DNA of 52,572 nt, taken from the NCBI RefSeq assembly GCF_000730605.1, contig NZ_BBIS01000058.1, positions 1 through 52,572 of the forward strand, in the 5' to 3' direction. This DNA comes from Pseudomonas monteilii NBRC 103158 = DSM 14164 (lineage in GTDB: Bacteria > Pseudomonadota > Gammaproteobacteria > Pseudomonadales > Pseudomonadaceae). Shown piece by piece: positions 43,365 to 52,076 of this stretch. How positions within the stretch are numbered: the first letter of the stretch is position 1; the number at the start of each line of letters is the position of its first letter. Below the pieces are notes generated by a model. It was not told the DNA's origin. It did no database searches and worked only from the letters and a program-made list of their open reading frames with translations. A program made the translations under genes and the position numbers.

Positions 43365-44390
43365 CTATTCGTCTGCCGCTAGCGATCCCGCCTTAGCATC
43401 CCTCAAGCCTTCCAGCAGGGCAGTCTGCAGGGTGGTGTTCAACTCTCTCAGCTCCTTGTTCTGGGCCTCTAGGGCGCGCAGCCCCTGCTGGGTAGCCTCT
43501 AACCGACCACGCATCTCAGCCGCTTCGTCAGTGGCTTTCGATCGCTGAATCCTTAACTGGTCAACCAGCGTCAACGATTGCTGCAACTCCTTGCTGACCC
43601 TCTCTGTTTTGGCTCTCTCATCGTCCCGAACCCTTGCGGTCTCCATCATCAAGTGGTTCTCGGTTTTCTCAAGGTGCTGCTCTGCGGCAACCCGGGCGGT
43701 CTCGGCCTTCGCTTGGGCAGTCTCTGTCGCCGTGTTGGCTGCTTTGAGCTGCTCCTGAAGGCGCTCAAGCTCTCCACGATGCATCTCCTGGGTGCGCTCG
43801 ATTGCACCGTGGTGCACTTCCTGAAGGCGCTTGATTTCCTCGCTATGCGACTGGCTTGAGGTAACGAGCTTTGCATTGAGATCTGCGAGCTCTGCTTGGA
43901 GCTGTCGAACATCAGCGCTCACCTGATCCAATTGGACAGTCAGCCGCTCCTTGTCCGCCATGAGTCCGGCCAGCTCTCGGCGCTGGGCCTCAAGGCTCGC
44001 TGAAGCAGTCCGTTCATTCTCCTGCGCCACCTTTGCCGCAACTACGGCGGCTGCGGCCTCCGCCTCAAGGGCTTTACGCTCAACCGCATGGGAGTCAGCT
44101 GCCGCTCTCAGGGCCACATCCCAGACCTCATCGAGCTTTTCGCACACCGCGTCAGGAACACCAGGTCTTCGCAGCCTGGCACTCAGGACAGGGCCTATCT
44201 CGCTCCAGAATTTCTTGATCTCCTCGTACACCAGGTTGGGCGAGGCCTTTATGTCGTGGTTGACGTAAATGCACTCACGAATATCCGCCTGGCGCACTTC
44301 GCGCCCCGCATCAAGTAGCTTCCTCGCGTAGACATGCACAAGATCCCGCGTACTTAGCCTTTTGTCAGATGAAATTCCGGTGCTGGTCAT
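43365..44390 (-). CDS. kfrA: KfrA-like DNA-binding coiled-coil protein
   Basis: A 341-residue protein. The N-terminal ~85 residues match KfrA_N (TRDLVHVYARKLLDAGREVRQADIRECIY, SPNLVYEEIKKFWSEIGPVL). The remaining ~250 residues are an almost continuous coiled coil rich in Glu, Ala, Gln and Leu. KfrA of broad-host-range plasmids binds DNA at its own promoter and helps plasmid stability and segregation, possibly as a nucleoid-like scaffold. It lies near the parAB region and faces the opposite way. Confidence 0.88.
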   Translation of the reverse strand: MTSTGISSDKRLSTRDLVHVYARKLLDAGREVRQADIRECIYVNHDIKASPNLVYEEIKKFWSEIGPVLSARLRRPGVPDAVCEKLDEVWDVALRAAADSHAVERKALEAEAAAAVVAAKVAQENERTASASLEAQRRELAGLMADKERLTVQLDQVSADVRQLQAELADLNAKLVTSSQSHSEEIKRLQEVHHGAIERTQEMHRGELERLQEQLKAANTATETAQAKAETARVAAEQHLEKTENHLMMETARVRDDERAKTERVSKELQQSLTLVDQLRIQRSKATDEAAEMRGRLEATQQGLRALEAQNKELRELNTTLQTALLEGLRDAKAGSLAADE

Positions 44391-44622
44391 TAGGCGTAAC
44401 CTGATAGGTAGATAGGTAAAGTCAGAAGGCTGGGCGTCGACGATCTCGACGAGAGGCTGGCTTGCGCCTAGGTCGCGCCATCAGACGGGGTGGCGCGGCC
44501 CAGGGGGGAGCTTACCCCCACGCCCCCAAAACTGCAAAAATGTACTGTGTATCATACGATCCCTATCGATGCGAGCCGAAACTCGTGAATATCTCCGATT
44601 ATCACGAATTTTTCAGATGGCA

Positions 44623-44684
44623 AAAAAACGCCCCTCTAAAAGCCCATCGCTATCAGTAGCTGGCTTTACAGAGAGGCGTTTTTG
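44623..44684. terminator. Long imperfect inverted repeat, bidirectional terminator
   Basis: AAAAACGCC-CTCT...GCC pairs with GGC...AGAG-GGCGTTTTT. A runs on one side and T runs on the other allow termination on both strands. Confidence 0.6.
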
Positions 44685-45010
44685 ATTTCTCGCTAAACCC
44701 TTATGGACAAGGGGTTCTGGAAATTTTGCTTGCGCTGGAGATCAAGTGTCTACGTCAGCTAAAAATGCGAAACCACAGTCATATATGCGAAAAATGCACA
44801 ACCACAGTTAAACATGCTAAAGCAAAGCGGCATGGCATCCGCGGAGCACCATCGTCGAATCGATCCATGCTCATCCTCCAAAGCTTAGCACGGAGCGACC
44901 GCTGCCCGGCCAAGGTCCGACCAGTTGCAGAAAACCTGCAGAAGCCCTCTATGTCGAGCAGACGGACGCCGGCGGCAATCCACACGATCCGAGGCATGAC
45001 AGCCAACGGC

Positions 45011-45089
45011 CGGAAGTAATTCGTGGACTTGGAGGAAAAACGCCATGGTCTGGGAATTAGTTCCGCAAGCATCCTAAGAATTACTTCCG
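45011..45089. repeat. Three copies of GAATTA(C/G)TTCCG
   Basis: CGGAAGTAATTC at 45011-45022 is the exact reverse complement of GAATTACTTCCG at 45078-45089. A variant, GAATTAGTTCCG, lies at 45054-45065. They form an operator-like or recombination-site-like cluster. Confidence 0.7.
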
Positions 45090-45359
45090 AGGACATAGTA
45101 AAAGCACAGCTTCACCTTGCTCATGAGCCGCAGCGCCGTCCAGGGTTTGTTTGAACCGCCCTCGAATGCCGCTCCTACGTCGATTCTGATCAACTCGCAG
45201 GGGCTAACGTCGTCAGATTTCACACAGGAGCGCGTGAGGATCCGGTTATTTGGGCTCATTTCAGGGCTTACCGGACATAGTCCACCTAGCTCATCCAGCC
45301 ACTTGATTTCACCATGAAAGGCCCTAAAATCAGGGCTTTCACCACAAAAGACTTGCGCT

Positions 45360-46031
45360 GTGGATCAAGCCAAAAATGCAAAGATTTCTCGTGGGCTGCT
45401 GCTCTTGCGCCCGGGGAAACTGTCCCGAGATGACTTCAAGCAACTGATCGTTCAGAAGGGATGGCGCATGGCAGATGTGGCTTGCCGATGGTCAATTCGC
45501 CCTGAGCACATGAGTCGCATCGCAGCAGACGACGACCGAGACTGTAAATGGGACGATCTGGCGCGAGCTCTACCTACACTGAGCCCTAACGAACAGGCCG
45601 CCGTTAAGGCAGCTCGACTAGTGCTGGCGCCACCAACAAAACGGCCGCGCAAGACAAATGCAGTCCATGAAGCATCGCCTGAAATGCCTCAAGCGATAGC
45701 GCCCCCTGCTGCGACACCCAAGCCTTTCAATTGGGATCATGATGATGATGACGATGATGACGACGATTTCGCCGGTGCCTATACCGACGGCTATCGTTGG
45801 AGACGGTACCTAACCCGCGGCGCCGAGCTTGTCGTCGACAGGGAGATCGACAACTTTGCAGCGTATGGGGCCATCCTGGTGGTGATCGCCACACGGGAAG
45901 GCGTCGATTCGGCTGGAGGTGCACAGGAAGAGTACCAGTGCGAAGCACCATCAGGGGCGCAGCGCTGGTTCGAGCCCGATGAGATTGACGACTGCCTTGT
46001 CTACAACGGCAAAACGCGAGACATACGATGA
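45360..46031 (+). CDS. Hypothetical HTH-like protein with poly-Asp stretch
   Basis: A 223-residue protein starting at a GTG (45360) without a strong ribosome-binding site. Residues ~22-75 (LSRDDFKQLIVQKGWRMADVACRWSIRPEHMSRIAADDDR) look like a helix-turn-helix. A nine-Asp run near residue 130 is encoded by GAT/GAC repeats. The C-terminal part is folded with no recognised domain. It overlaps the recombinase gene by four bases (ATGA), so it is probably its regulator or accessory factor. Confidence 0.65.
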   Translation: MDQAKNAKISRGLLLLRPGKLSRDDFKQLIVQKGWRMADVACRWSIRPEHMSRIAADDDRDCKWDDLARALPTLSPNEQAAVKAARLVLAPPTKRPRKTNAVHEASPEMPQAIAPPAATPKPFNWDHDDDDDDDDDFAGAYTDGYRWRRYLTRGAELVVDREIDNFAAYGAILVVIATREGVDSAGGAQEEYQCEAPSGAQRWFEPDEIDDCLVYNGKTRDIR

Positions 46032-47179
46032 GCACGAACTCTCCAGCCGTACACGGAATTCCTTACCTCCAGGCCAAGTCAGAAGTTGCTCTGCTCGATC
46101 GCGAGTCAGCTGACGACTTTGATCAGGTCGATGTAATCCAAGCGGATAGCGACATCGAAGCAGCCTGGATGTGGCTCCATGCCAAAGGAAAAAATCCGAA
46201 GACCAGGCGCGTTATGCAAAAGGAAGTGGAGAGGTTCATTCTCTGGGCAATGCACACCCTGGGTAAGCAGCTCTCACAGATCACGGTGATGGACATCAAC
46301 CAGTACATCGACTTTATGGATAACCCCCAGCCGACTGAGGTTTGGGTATCGCCTACAAAGCACAAGCGCTCGAACCCAGACTGGAGACCATTTGCAGGAC
46401 CTCTTAGCAAAGCATCCCAGCAGTATGCCTTGATCCAGATTGGCAGCATGTACAAATGGATGATCAAGGGTGGACGCCTGAAAGCGAACCCCGTATCGCT
46501 CGTGGCAAAGCCACAGGTCGAAGTGGACTTAACAATCAAGCGACTGCTGCCCGAGGCTGCCATCGCCTTGGCATTCGAGGCTATTGCAGCGACCAAAAGC
46601 CCACGCAAACGGGCCCGTGACCATTTCATGCTGAGCCTGTTTTACATGACCGGTGTGCGGACGTTCGAAGCGACTGGGGCAACCATGGGCAAGATCAGGC
46701 GCTCTGCTAGCGGGGTTCTGTGGTTGGAGGTCCTGGGCAAGCGGAACAAAATTCGAGATGTACCGATATCCGATGATCTCTATGAGGACCTACTGCAGTA
46801 TCGCGAAGCGTTCGGTTTGCCACGTGAGGTTCCAGTTAAGGACACAACCCCCCTCCTCCTAGCCTCGAACTCAAAGCTCAAACGCGCCCATAACGACACC
46901 ATCCTGAAATCGATCAAAGACATCATGCATCGCGCTGCAGCCCTCGCTGTTGAGCGCAGCTTATTTGATTTAGCCGACCGGCTTGAAGAGGCCTCAACAC
47001 ACTGGCTCCGCCACTCGTGCTTTAGCCACCTGGCTAAAGCTACCGGCGACCTGGTGATGATCAAGGCGCTGGCTGGTCACAGCAAAATCGAAACAACCAG
47101 CCGATATCTGCACACAGAAGACGACGCTTTGCATGCAGGGGTCGTCCAAACACTAAGCACACCGCGACTACACCGGTAG
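46028..47179 (+). CDS. Tyrosine recombinase (XerC/D-like)
   Basis: A 383-residue recombinase. The N-terminal SAM-like domain is at ~45-160. Catalytic residues can be assigned: Arg211 in TGVRTFEA, Lys near 237 in LGKRNKIRDVP, HWLRHS near 324-329, GHSK near 350 and the nucleophile Tyr in SRYLHTE near 359. It probably resolves plasmid dimers or integrates a cassette. The gene lies between repeat-rich DNA and parAB. No attachment site was identified; the GAATTACTTCCG cluster upstream is one candidate. Confidence 0.9.
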   Translation: MSTNSPAVHGIPYLQAKSEVALLDRESADDFDQVDVIQADSDIEAAWMWLHAKGKNPKTRRVMQKEVERFILWAMHTLGKQLSQITVMDINQYIDFMDNPQPTEVWVSPTKHKRSNPDWRPFAGPLSKASQQYALIQIGSMYKWMIKGGRLKANPVSLVAKPQVEVDLTIKRLLPEAAIALAFEAIAATKSPRKRARDHFMLSLFYMTGVRTFEATGATMGKIRRSASGVLWLEVLGKRNKIRDVPISDDLYEDLLQYREAFGLPREVPVKDTTPLLLASNSKLKRAHNDTILKSIKDIMHRAAALAVERSLFDLADRLEEASTHWLRHSCFSHLAKATGDLVMIKALAGHSKIETTSRYLHTEDDALHAGVVQTLSTPRLHR

Positions 47180-47615
47180 TGTTGCCGCAGGCCAAAGGCC
47201 GCCGGCATCGAGGTCGAGCGGCTGGCCGCTGCCGCAGAATGAGGTCGCGCCAAGCGCTGCACAGGTCTGCTGAGCCCTGAGCTCCGACACACCTATGAGC
47301 TCCGTGACCTACTTCACCTCGCTCGATGCCCGGCCAACCGCGGGGCTCGCTCTAGGCCCCCTGCCTAGTTGTCCTTTGTTTTGTGCCTCTCCCTTACCTA
47401 ATCCTGAGCGCCCTACCCTCGACATTTCATGCCGCAAAACGGTCTAACTATCAATTCAGTCATGCGGTTGACAGCTGGTTCTTCGAGATATGACCTAATG
47501 ACAAACTTCGGTTTATGGTCTATCTCTATCTGGTAGAAACGCATTTATGCTTGTCTGACCGTATGGATTCGTATGAGAATGCGGTCATCCTACCTACTTG
47601 GCACTGGTAAATCAC
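47180..47615. other. Gene-free stretch upstream of parA
   Basis: No gene is visible. A TTGACA at 47468-47473 could be a -35 element with TATGAC 15 bases downstream. GACCGTAT...ATGCGGTC (47557-47586) is an imperfect inverted repeat just before the parA start, and GTATG is repeated inside it. In type Ia partition systems ParA represses its own operon through such sites. Confidence 0.5.
47557..47586. promoter_or_regulatory. Candidate ParA autoregulatory operator
   Basis: GACCGTAT and ATGCGGTC form an imperfect inverted repeat 30 bp before the parA ATG, enclosing a GTATG repeat. Confidence 0.4.
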
Positions 47616-48737
47616 ATGACTGCAGCTGCTACTCCCCTCGATCAGTACACTTTCACTGATTTCACTCAGTTAACCTTCACCCCACAATTTGTGGCTGAAC
47701 GCTTGATGATAAGCACTCAGACCCTCAAGGCCATAGAGAAGGAAAACGACCTCAACATCGCTCGTGTAGCTCGTGGATCCGTTGAGGTTCGTAGCTACAC
47801 GCTCGCTGACATGTTTTTGATCGCCTCGATTCGTCGCGGGAATGGAAACACTAAAGGCTTTTCCCGCCCCATCACCTGCTCTACGTACGTACAGAAGGGT
47901 GGCACCGCGAAAACCACCACGACCTGCAACATCGGCATCGAGTTCGCTTTGGCGGGATTCAAAACCCTGATCATCGACAACGATCCTCAAGCCGACGTGT
48001 CCAGCATGCTGGGCTATGATCCTGACCAAACAACCGAAGAGCTTGTAGAGCTTGGCCTCCCTGCTGATAGAGCTGTTGAGGGTCATCTCGGCAACTTGAT
48101 CCGCCTCGGTAACTTCACAGAGATGACGCTTGACCAGGTAATCAAGAAACCTTTCGGCGAGCATGGCCCTCACCTCATCCCAGCGTTTGATTCTCTGGAC
48201 GACATGGACGTTGTGCTACGGAATGCCCAGGGCGCCGACTTCCGGTATTCACTCTTCATCGAGCGAGCCCGCAAAGGCCTTCTGCCGCACTGCGACCTGT
48301 CGAGCTATGATGTGATCATCATGGATAACGCACCCTCTGGAACTATGCTTTCCCGTAACAGCCTTGCCGCTGCTGATTTCCTGCTGTGTCCTATCCGTAT
48401 GGACAAATTCTCCTTCCGTGCACTTTCCCGTCTGGCGCACAAGATCAATGAAATGAGCTCCGATTTCGGCCGGGCCCCAGAGATCGTTGCAATTCCCACC
48501 ATGTACATGCGCAACCGCCCACGTCTACAAGCTAACCTCGCTCGCTTGTCCAGCTTGTTCCCCGGCAAGGTTACCGAGCAACAGTTGTTCCACTCCGAGG
48601 ACTACTCGAAAAGCTTGGAAGACGGTGTTCCTCTCTCACTTTGGAAGCAAGGTAGCGAAAACTCTCTGGGGGCGTTCCGCAGCGTATTTGAGGAAATGGT
48701 TGGCAGAATCAAAACGGTTTTGGAGAAGGGTAAATGA
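47616..48737 (+). CDS. parA: Partition ATPase ParA (type Ia)
   Basis: A 373-residue ATPase. The ATG at 47616 is chosen over the TTG at 47598. The N-terminal ~80 residues include an HTH-like segment (FTPQFVAERLMISTQTLKAIEKENDL), as in type Ia ParA proteins that also repress their operon. The deviant Walker A is KGGTAKTTT (about residues 94-102), then TLIIDNDPQADVSSMLGYD and the Walker B-type DVIIMDNAPSGTMLS. It should drive plasmid positioning with ParB. It overlaps parB by four bases. Confidence 0.93.
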   Translation: MTAAATPLDQYTFTDFTQLTFTPQFVAERLMISTQTLKAIEKENDLNIARVARGSVEVRSYTLADMFLIASIRRGNGNTKGFSRPITCSTYVQKGGTAKTTTTCNIGIEFALAGFKTLIIDNDPQADVSSMLGYDPDQTTEELVELGLPADRAVEGHLGNLIRLGNFTEMTLDQVIKKPFGEHGPHLIPAFDSLDDMDVVLRNAQGADFRYSLFIERARKGLLPHCDLSSYDVIIMDNAPSGTMLSRNSLAAADFLLCPIRMDKFSFRALSRLAHKINEMSSDFGRAPEIVAIPTMYMRNRPRLQANLARLSSLFPGKVTEQQLFHSEDYSKSLEDGVPLSLWKQGSENSLGAFRSVFEEMVGRIKTVLEKGK

Positions 48738-49771
48738 GGAGTTCTAGCCCAATTGGCAAACCAACCGTAATCCCGACGGCTGAGGGTACGAGCAGCATTC
48801 AAGGTGTTCACGTACCTAAAGTGATTCCGGAGGCCAACCTCCGGCCGATGAGCGATGTGCTGAGTGAGATGGACCTTGATGCGGAAACCAGCAGCTCAAA
48901 AGAGCCGCTTGAGCGTGCACCAGTTGCTCAGGCGGACCACGTACATGAGCCGAGCCTGGATGACATAGTCTTGAGCGGGGAGCGCTTGCCAGGCGAGGCG
49001 ACGTTCTTGCCTTTGGCGCTCATACGCCGAGGCACGTATCAGCCACGCCGCAAGTTCGACCCTGAGAAGCTGGGTCTTCTCGCAAACACGATTGAAGATA
49101 AAGGCCTCAACAACGCGATTATCGTTCGCCCTCTCGCGGACGGTACTTACGAGCTGATTGCCGGTGAGCGCCGGTTCCTAGCCCATGAGCTGCTCCGCAA
49201 AGACCACATCTACGCGCTCATCCGTAATCTGTCGGATGCTGAAGCGGCTATCTTGTCGGTTACGGACAACGACGCCCGGGAAGACCTTACTGAATTCGAG
49301 CGAGGTGCGAGTTACAAGAAGCTTCTCGATGACAAGGTTGTGCAATCCCAGGCAGAGCTTTCCCGCCGTGTCGGCCGTAGCATGGCCACGATCAGCCGCT
49401 GCCTTGCTTATTTCAAGCTGCCTGAGGGTGTCATTTCACTGCTGGAAGAAGATCCTGACCTGATTGGTAATAGGGTTGTCTCGGAGATGGTTGCTCTAGC
49501 TGACAAGGGACATACTGAAACCGTACTGGCAGCCGCCAACCGAATTAAAGAAGGTGCGTCCCAGGACAGCGCAATCAACTGGGCCAAGGGCGAGGTCCGG
49601 CGCAAGACTTCTCCTCAAGCACCAATCCCTCCACGGCAGATCGACTATAAAGAGCGCACCCAATTGGATGCTCGTATTGATGGGCGCAAGTTGATCCTCA
49701 CCCCTCCCAAAGGCATTGATCCAGCGGAGGTCCTCGCCTACATCGAGGAGATGCTCAAAGCTCGTAGCTAA
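48734..49771 (+). CDS. parB: Centromere-binding protein ParB
   Basis: A 345-residue ParB/Spo0J-family protein. A disordered N-terminal ~85 residues is followed by the ParB domain: LIRRGTYQPRRKFDPEKLGLLANTIEDKGLNNAIIVRPL and the CTP-binding GERRFLAHELL (about residues 143-153), then NDAREDLTEFERGASYKKLL and the HTH (VQSQAELSRRVGRSMATISRCLAYFKLP). The C-terminus ends with a probable dimerisation segment (LDARIDGRKLILTPPKGIDPAEVLAYIEEMLKAR). It should load on the palindromes directly downstream. Homology to KorB's 13-bp site type supports this. Confidence 0.93.
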   Translation: MRSSSPIGKPTVIPTAEGTSSIQGVHVPKVIPEANLRPMSDVLSEMDLDAETSSSKEPLERAPVAQADHVHEPSLDDIVLSGERLPGEATFLPLALIRRGTYQPRRKFDPEKLGLLANTIEDKGLNNAIIVRPLADGTYELIAGERRFLAHELLRKDHIYALIRNLSDAEAAILSVTDNDAREDLTEFERGASYKKLLDDKVVQSQAELSRRVGRSMATISRCLAYFKLPEGVISLLEEDPDLIGNRVVSEMVALADKGHTETVLAAANRIKEGASQDSAINWAKGEVRRKTSPQAPIPPRQIDYKERTQLDARIDGRKLILTPPKGIDPAEVLAYIEEMLKARS

Positions 49772-49784
49772 TTCGCTGCCACTC

Positions 49785-49807
49785 CGCCGCCGGGTCCTCC
49801 GGCGGCG
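49785..49807 (+). terminator. GC-rich hairpin after parB
   Basis: CGCCGCCGG, loop GTCCT, CCGGCGGCG. It lacks a T run but follows the parB stop by 13 bp. Confidence 0.6.
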
Positions 49808-49859
49808 TGGCGTCTACGCCCTCCCCCGGTTAATCCTCTGATATTTCTGGCTTTTCACG

Positions 49860-51678
49860 TTTTCACTGTGAAAATCTCATCCTGCGTTTTCTCCTTTTAG
49901 CTCCTATTTTTCACAGTGAAATTCTAGGTTCCGTTGGCTAGTTTTCACTGTGAAAATCAGATCGCTCGCATCTTTTCTCAGTGAAAATTTCACTCATCAT
50001 CGAGGGTGTCGCGACCAGGCGTCTGACTTAACAGTCGGCATTAGCCTGGTGAGAAGATCTTGCTGCTCAAACCAACACGCACAACGCACCATTCACTGCA
50101 TACTGCACAGTGATAACTGCACACTGCACAGTTACCACTGTGCACATCGTCCTACCTGCTTGGGCAGCAACGAAGATGCCCGCGTGGAGACCGTTTCACT
50201 GTGAAAAGGTCCATCGAGCTTGCCCCTCGCCCAGGCCGACTCCTCGCCTCCAGCCACTGCGCGTCGACTGGGGGAATTTGTAGCTCTCATACACACTTCC
50301 CAATGAGACTGGAGCCCCGTCCTGACTGCCGGCTACAGGCTGCGCTCCAGAACTGAGCTCTAAGATCAACGAGAGCGATATCACTGGCATCTCCCACAGG
50401 CTGATGTCGGTGCCGATCAGATCCGCTCACCCTTTCACAGTGAAAAGCACCTCAACATGAGCCGGCGAACGAACCAGCTGCTCAGACTGGTCTGGGCAGT
50501 CCTACACTCGGCCTGCCTGTCTTTTCACTGTGAATGACCACGCATCAACTGCAAGCACACCAACCCCATGGCGAGGGTTTTAATCACCACCCTTTCACAG
50601 TGAAATCATGAGCTTTCCTGGACGTCATCTGCGCTCGAACGATCCACATATAGTGGCAAGCATTGGGGATGACGAGGATAGGCCCCCACGCCCTCAAATA
50701 GGCTTAAGCCGCCCTTTCACAGTGAAAGGGAATACCCAAACGTCGACTCAATGGGACCTGATGCAGTCCAAGAGCTGCAGCCTTTCACTGGGTACAACCA
50801 GGTTCTTGGTCGTGAGGCGAGCCGGTTATCACGGGCAGGCTGATACGCATCCCGCTGGGCTTTTCACTGTGAAAAGATCTCTCCCTGATCTTGAGCAACT
50901 GGCCAAGGGCGCAAGCACGCGACCTGCCTGATTTTTTCACTGTGAAAATCGCGCCTCATTTTCCGATCCAGGCTGTGTGACTCAAACCATCTACCGGCCA
51001 TGGGATGCAGTTGCACCTTAAGAGCTGTCTTGCCGGAGGGGGCCTTGCATTTCACAGTGAAAAGGAACAGTCCCGAGCTGCTGGGCTGATGCTACCCAGC
51101 GCCTTAGCCCTTGTTTGGGTAACGCTAGTACGGTCGCTCCGCCCCCACCTGATGCACACCGGCAGGTCGACCCTCATCATGGATAGCTTTTCACAGTGAA
51201 AAGGCATCCCCGGCTTAGAGCCACTGGCCGAGAGCAGCTAGAACGAGACATGCCAGGTTTTCACTGTGAAAACCTGGTCACCAGATTCTAAGTTCCAAGT
51301 ACCACGACTCTCAGCTTTTGCTGTTAACGCATGTACCTACTTTCCAGTAGATGACTCCACTTGAGTGGCTCCAACCATTTCACCGTGAAAAGGTAGACCT
51401 GAGCTGCCCCAAGGGGGAACAGCTTGATGCTTCCCAAGCGACTCAATCATTCGGAGCATCAACGAAGCGTCGCCTGACCAGACCTGATTTACACGAGCAG
51501 GCCGATCAACATCTCGCGGGCTTTTCACAGTGAAAAGGTTTCCCAGGTACAGAGCCACATGCCAAGGCTTGAAACACGAGAAGGTTGAGACTTTTCACTG
51601 TGAAAACTAGGGCGCCTCGATCGCTGTTCCAGGGCGTGTGTCTCTGCCTGGTTGGTCCCTGTCATTTCACAGTGAAAA
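49860..51678. repeat. Array of about 17 TTTCACWGTGAAA palindromes (candidate parS/centromere or origin)
   Basis: The 13-bp palindrome TTTCACWGTGAAA, usually extended to TTTTCACWGTGAAAA, occurs at about 49860, 49908, 49942, 50194, 50433, 50522 (one A short at the right), 50593, 50714, 50862, 50934, 51050, 51188, 51258, 51378 (centre C), 51522, 51592 and 51665. Degenerate copies lie at 49973 and 50783. The site at 51258 is extended by CCAGG on the left and CCTGG on the right to a 25-bp perfect palindrome. No gene lies in the tract. Its place after parB and its form suggest a ParB-binding centromere; replication iterons are an alternative. Confidence 0.9.
50103..50160. repeat. Cluster of CACAGTG/CACTGTG half-like sites
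   Basis: TGCACAGTGAT, TGCACACTGCACAGTTACC and CCACTGTGCAC lie close together between array sites at 49973 and 50194. They keep the palindrome core but not the TTT/AAA arms. Confidence 0.55.
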
Positions 51679-51760
51679 GGGATGTCTCATGCTAGGCCAT
51701 AGATCCTGGTTTGATGCTGCCCAAGCGACTCAACCTTTAGCGGCAAAACCCAACGGTCAG
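50433..51760. repeat. Higher-order units of about 330 bp within the palindrome array
   Basis: Palindromes follow a repeated spacing: site A to B about 138-148 bp, B to C about 70-72 bp, C to the next A about 116-121 bp. Units start at 50714, 51050 and 51378; a fifth is incomplete from 51665 and the first (50433) has a shorter A-B gap. Sequence between sites is also shared, such as GATGCT(T/G)CCCAAGCGACT after sites 51378 and 51665. Confidence 0.75.
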
Positions 51761-52076
51761 CTCTGGTTGTGGAAAGCCGACAGGCATCATCCGGGCTGAC
51801 TAGGGAGCGAGCACGGCTGACTCGATTAGCGGATATAGGCCAGTACCCATTCCCACGGTTTGTGCTAGCAGGTCCTAGGTAGGTCCTGTACCACCACAAT
51901 GGAGTACCGTCCTATCCTTCGCGTGCTTTAGGTTCACGGAGCCAAACCACAACCTGCTATCATTCGATTCATATAGCGTACGTTTACGTGTTACATAGCG
52001 GATACACAACCATGTGCTGCATATCAGCAGTACAACCTATGGCGTAAACGCCCCCAAATCAGATCTGGAGAAACGC
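51680..52076. other. Gene-free leader region of the last gene
   Basis: Short open frames here do not look like genes. The region includes part of the last array unit (to about 51760) and a promoter motif TACGTGTTA at 51985. Confidence 0.6.
51985..51993 (+). promoter_or_regulatory. TACGTGTTA motif before the DUF736-like gene
   Basis: CATATAGCGTACGTT then TACGTGTTACATAGCG. TATAGC upstream may be the -10. It lies 84-92 bp before the coding start. Confidence 0.45.

Larger units (their letters stand above)
44391..45359. other. Gene-free region with terminator and repeated operator-like motifs
   Basis: No convincing gene is visible in about 970 bp. It contains a bidirectional hairpin (44623-44684), two ATGCGAAA-ACCACAGT repeats near 44766-44815, three copies of a 12-bp GAATTA(C/G)TTCCG motif (45011-45089), a hairpin at 45315-45340, and a near-match to the ParB-type palindrome at 45307. 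These would regulate kfrA and the recombinase operon; the region could also carry a recombination site. Confidence 0.6.

Noticed and set aside
44462..44659. 65-residue open frame in the region after kfrA
   Set aside because: It runs through a strong inverted repeat, has no ribosome-binding site and no recognisable pattern.
46028..47179. Integron integrase
   Set aside because: No integrase-specific insertion, no attC-like sites and no gene cassettes are seen; a XerC/D-like resolvase is more likely.
49950..51558. Several open frames inside the palindrome array
   Set aside because: They are short, overlap the repeats in different frames and encode repeat-derived peptides.
49860..51678. CRISPR array
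   Set aside because: The repeats are 13-15-bp palindromes with uneven, partly conserved spacing, and no cas genes are present.
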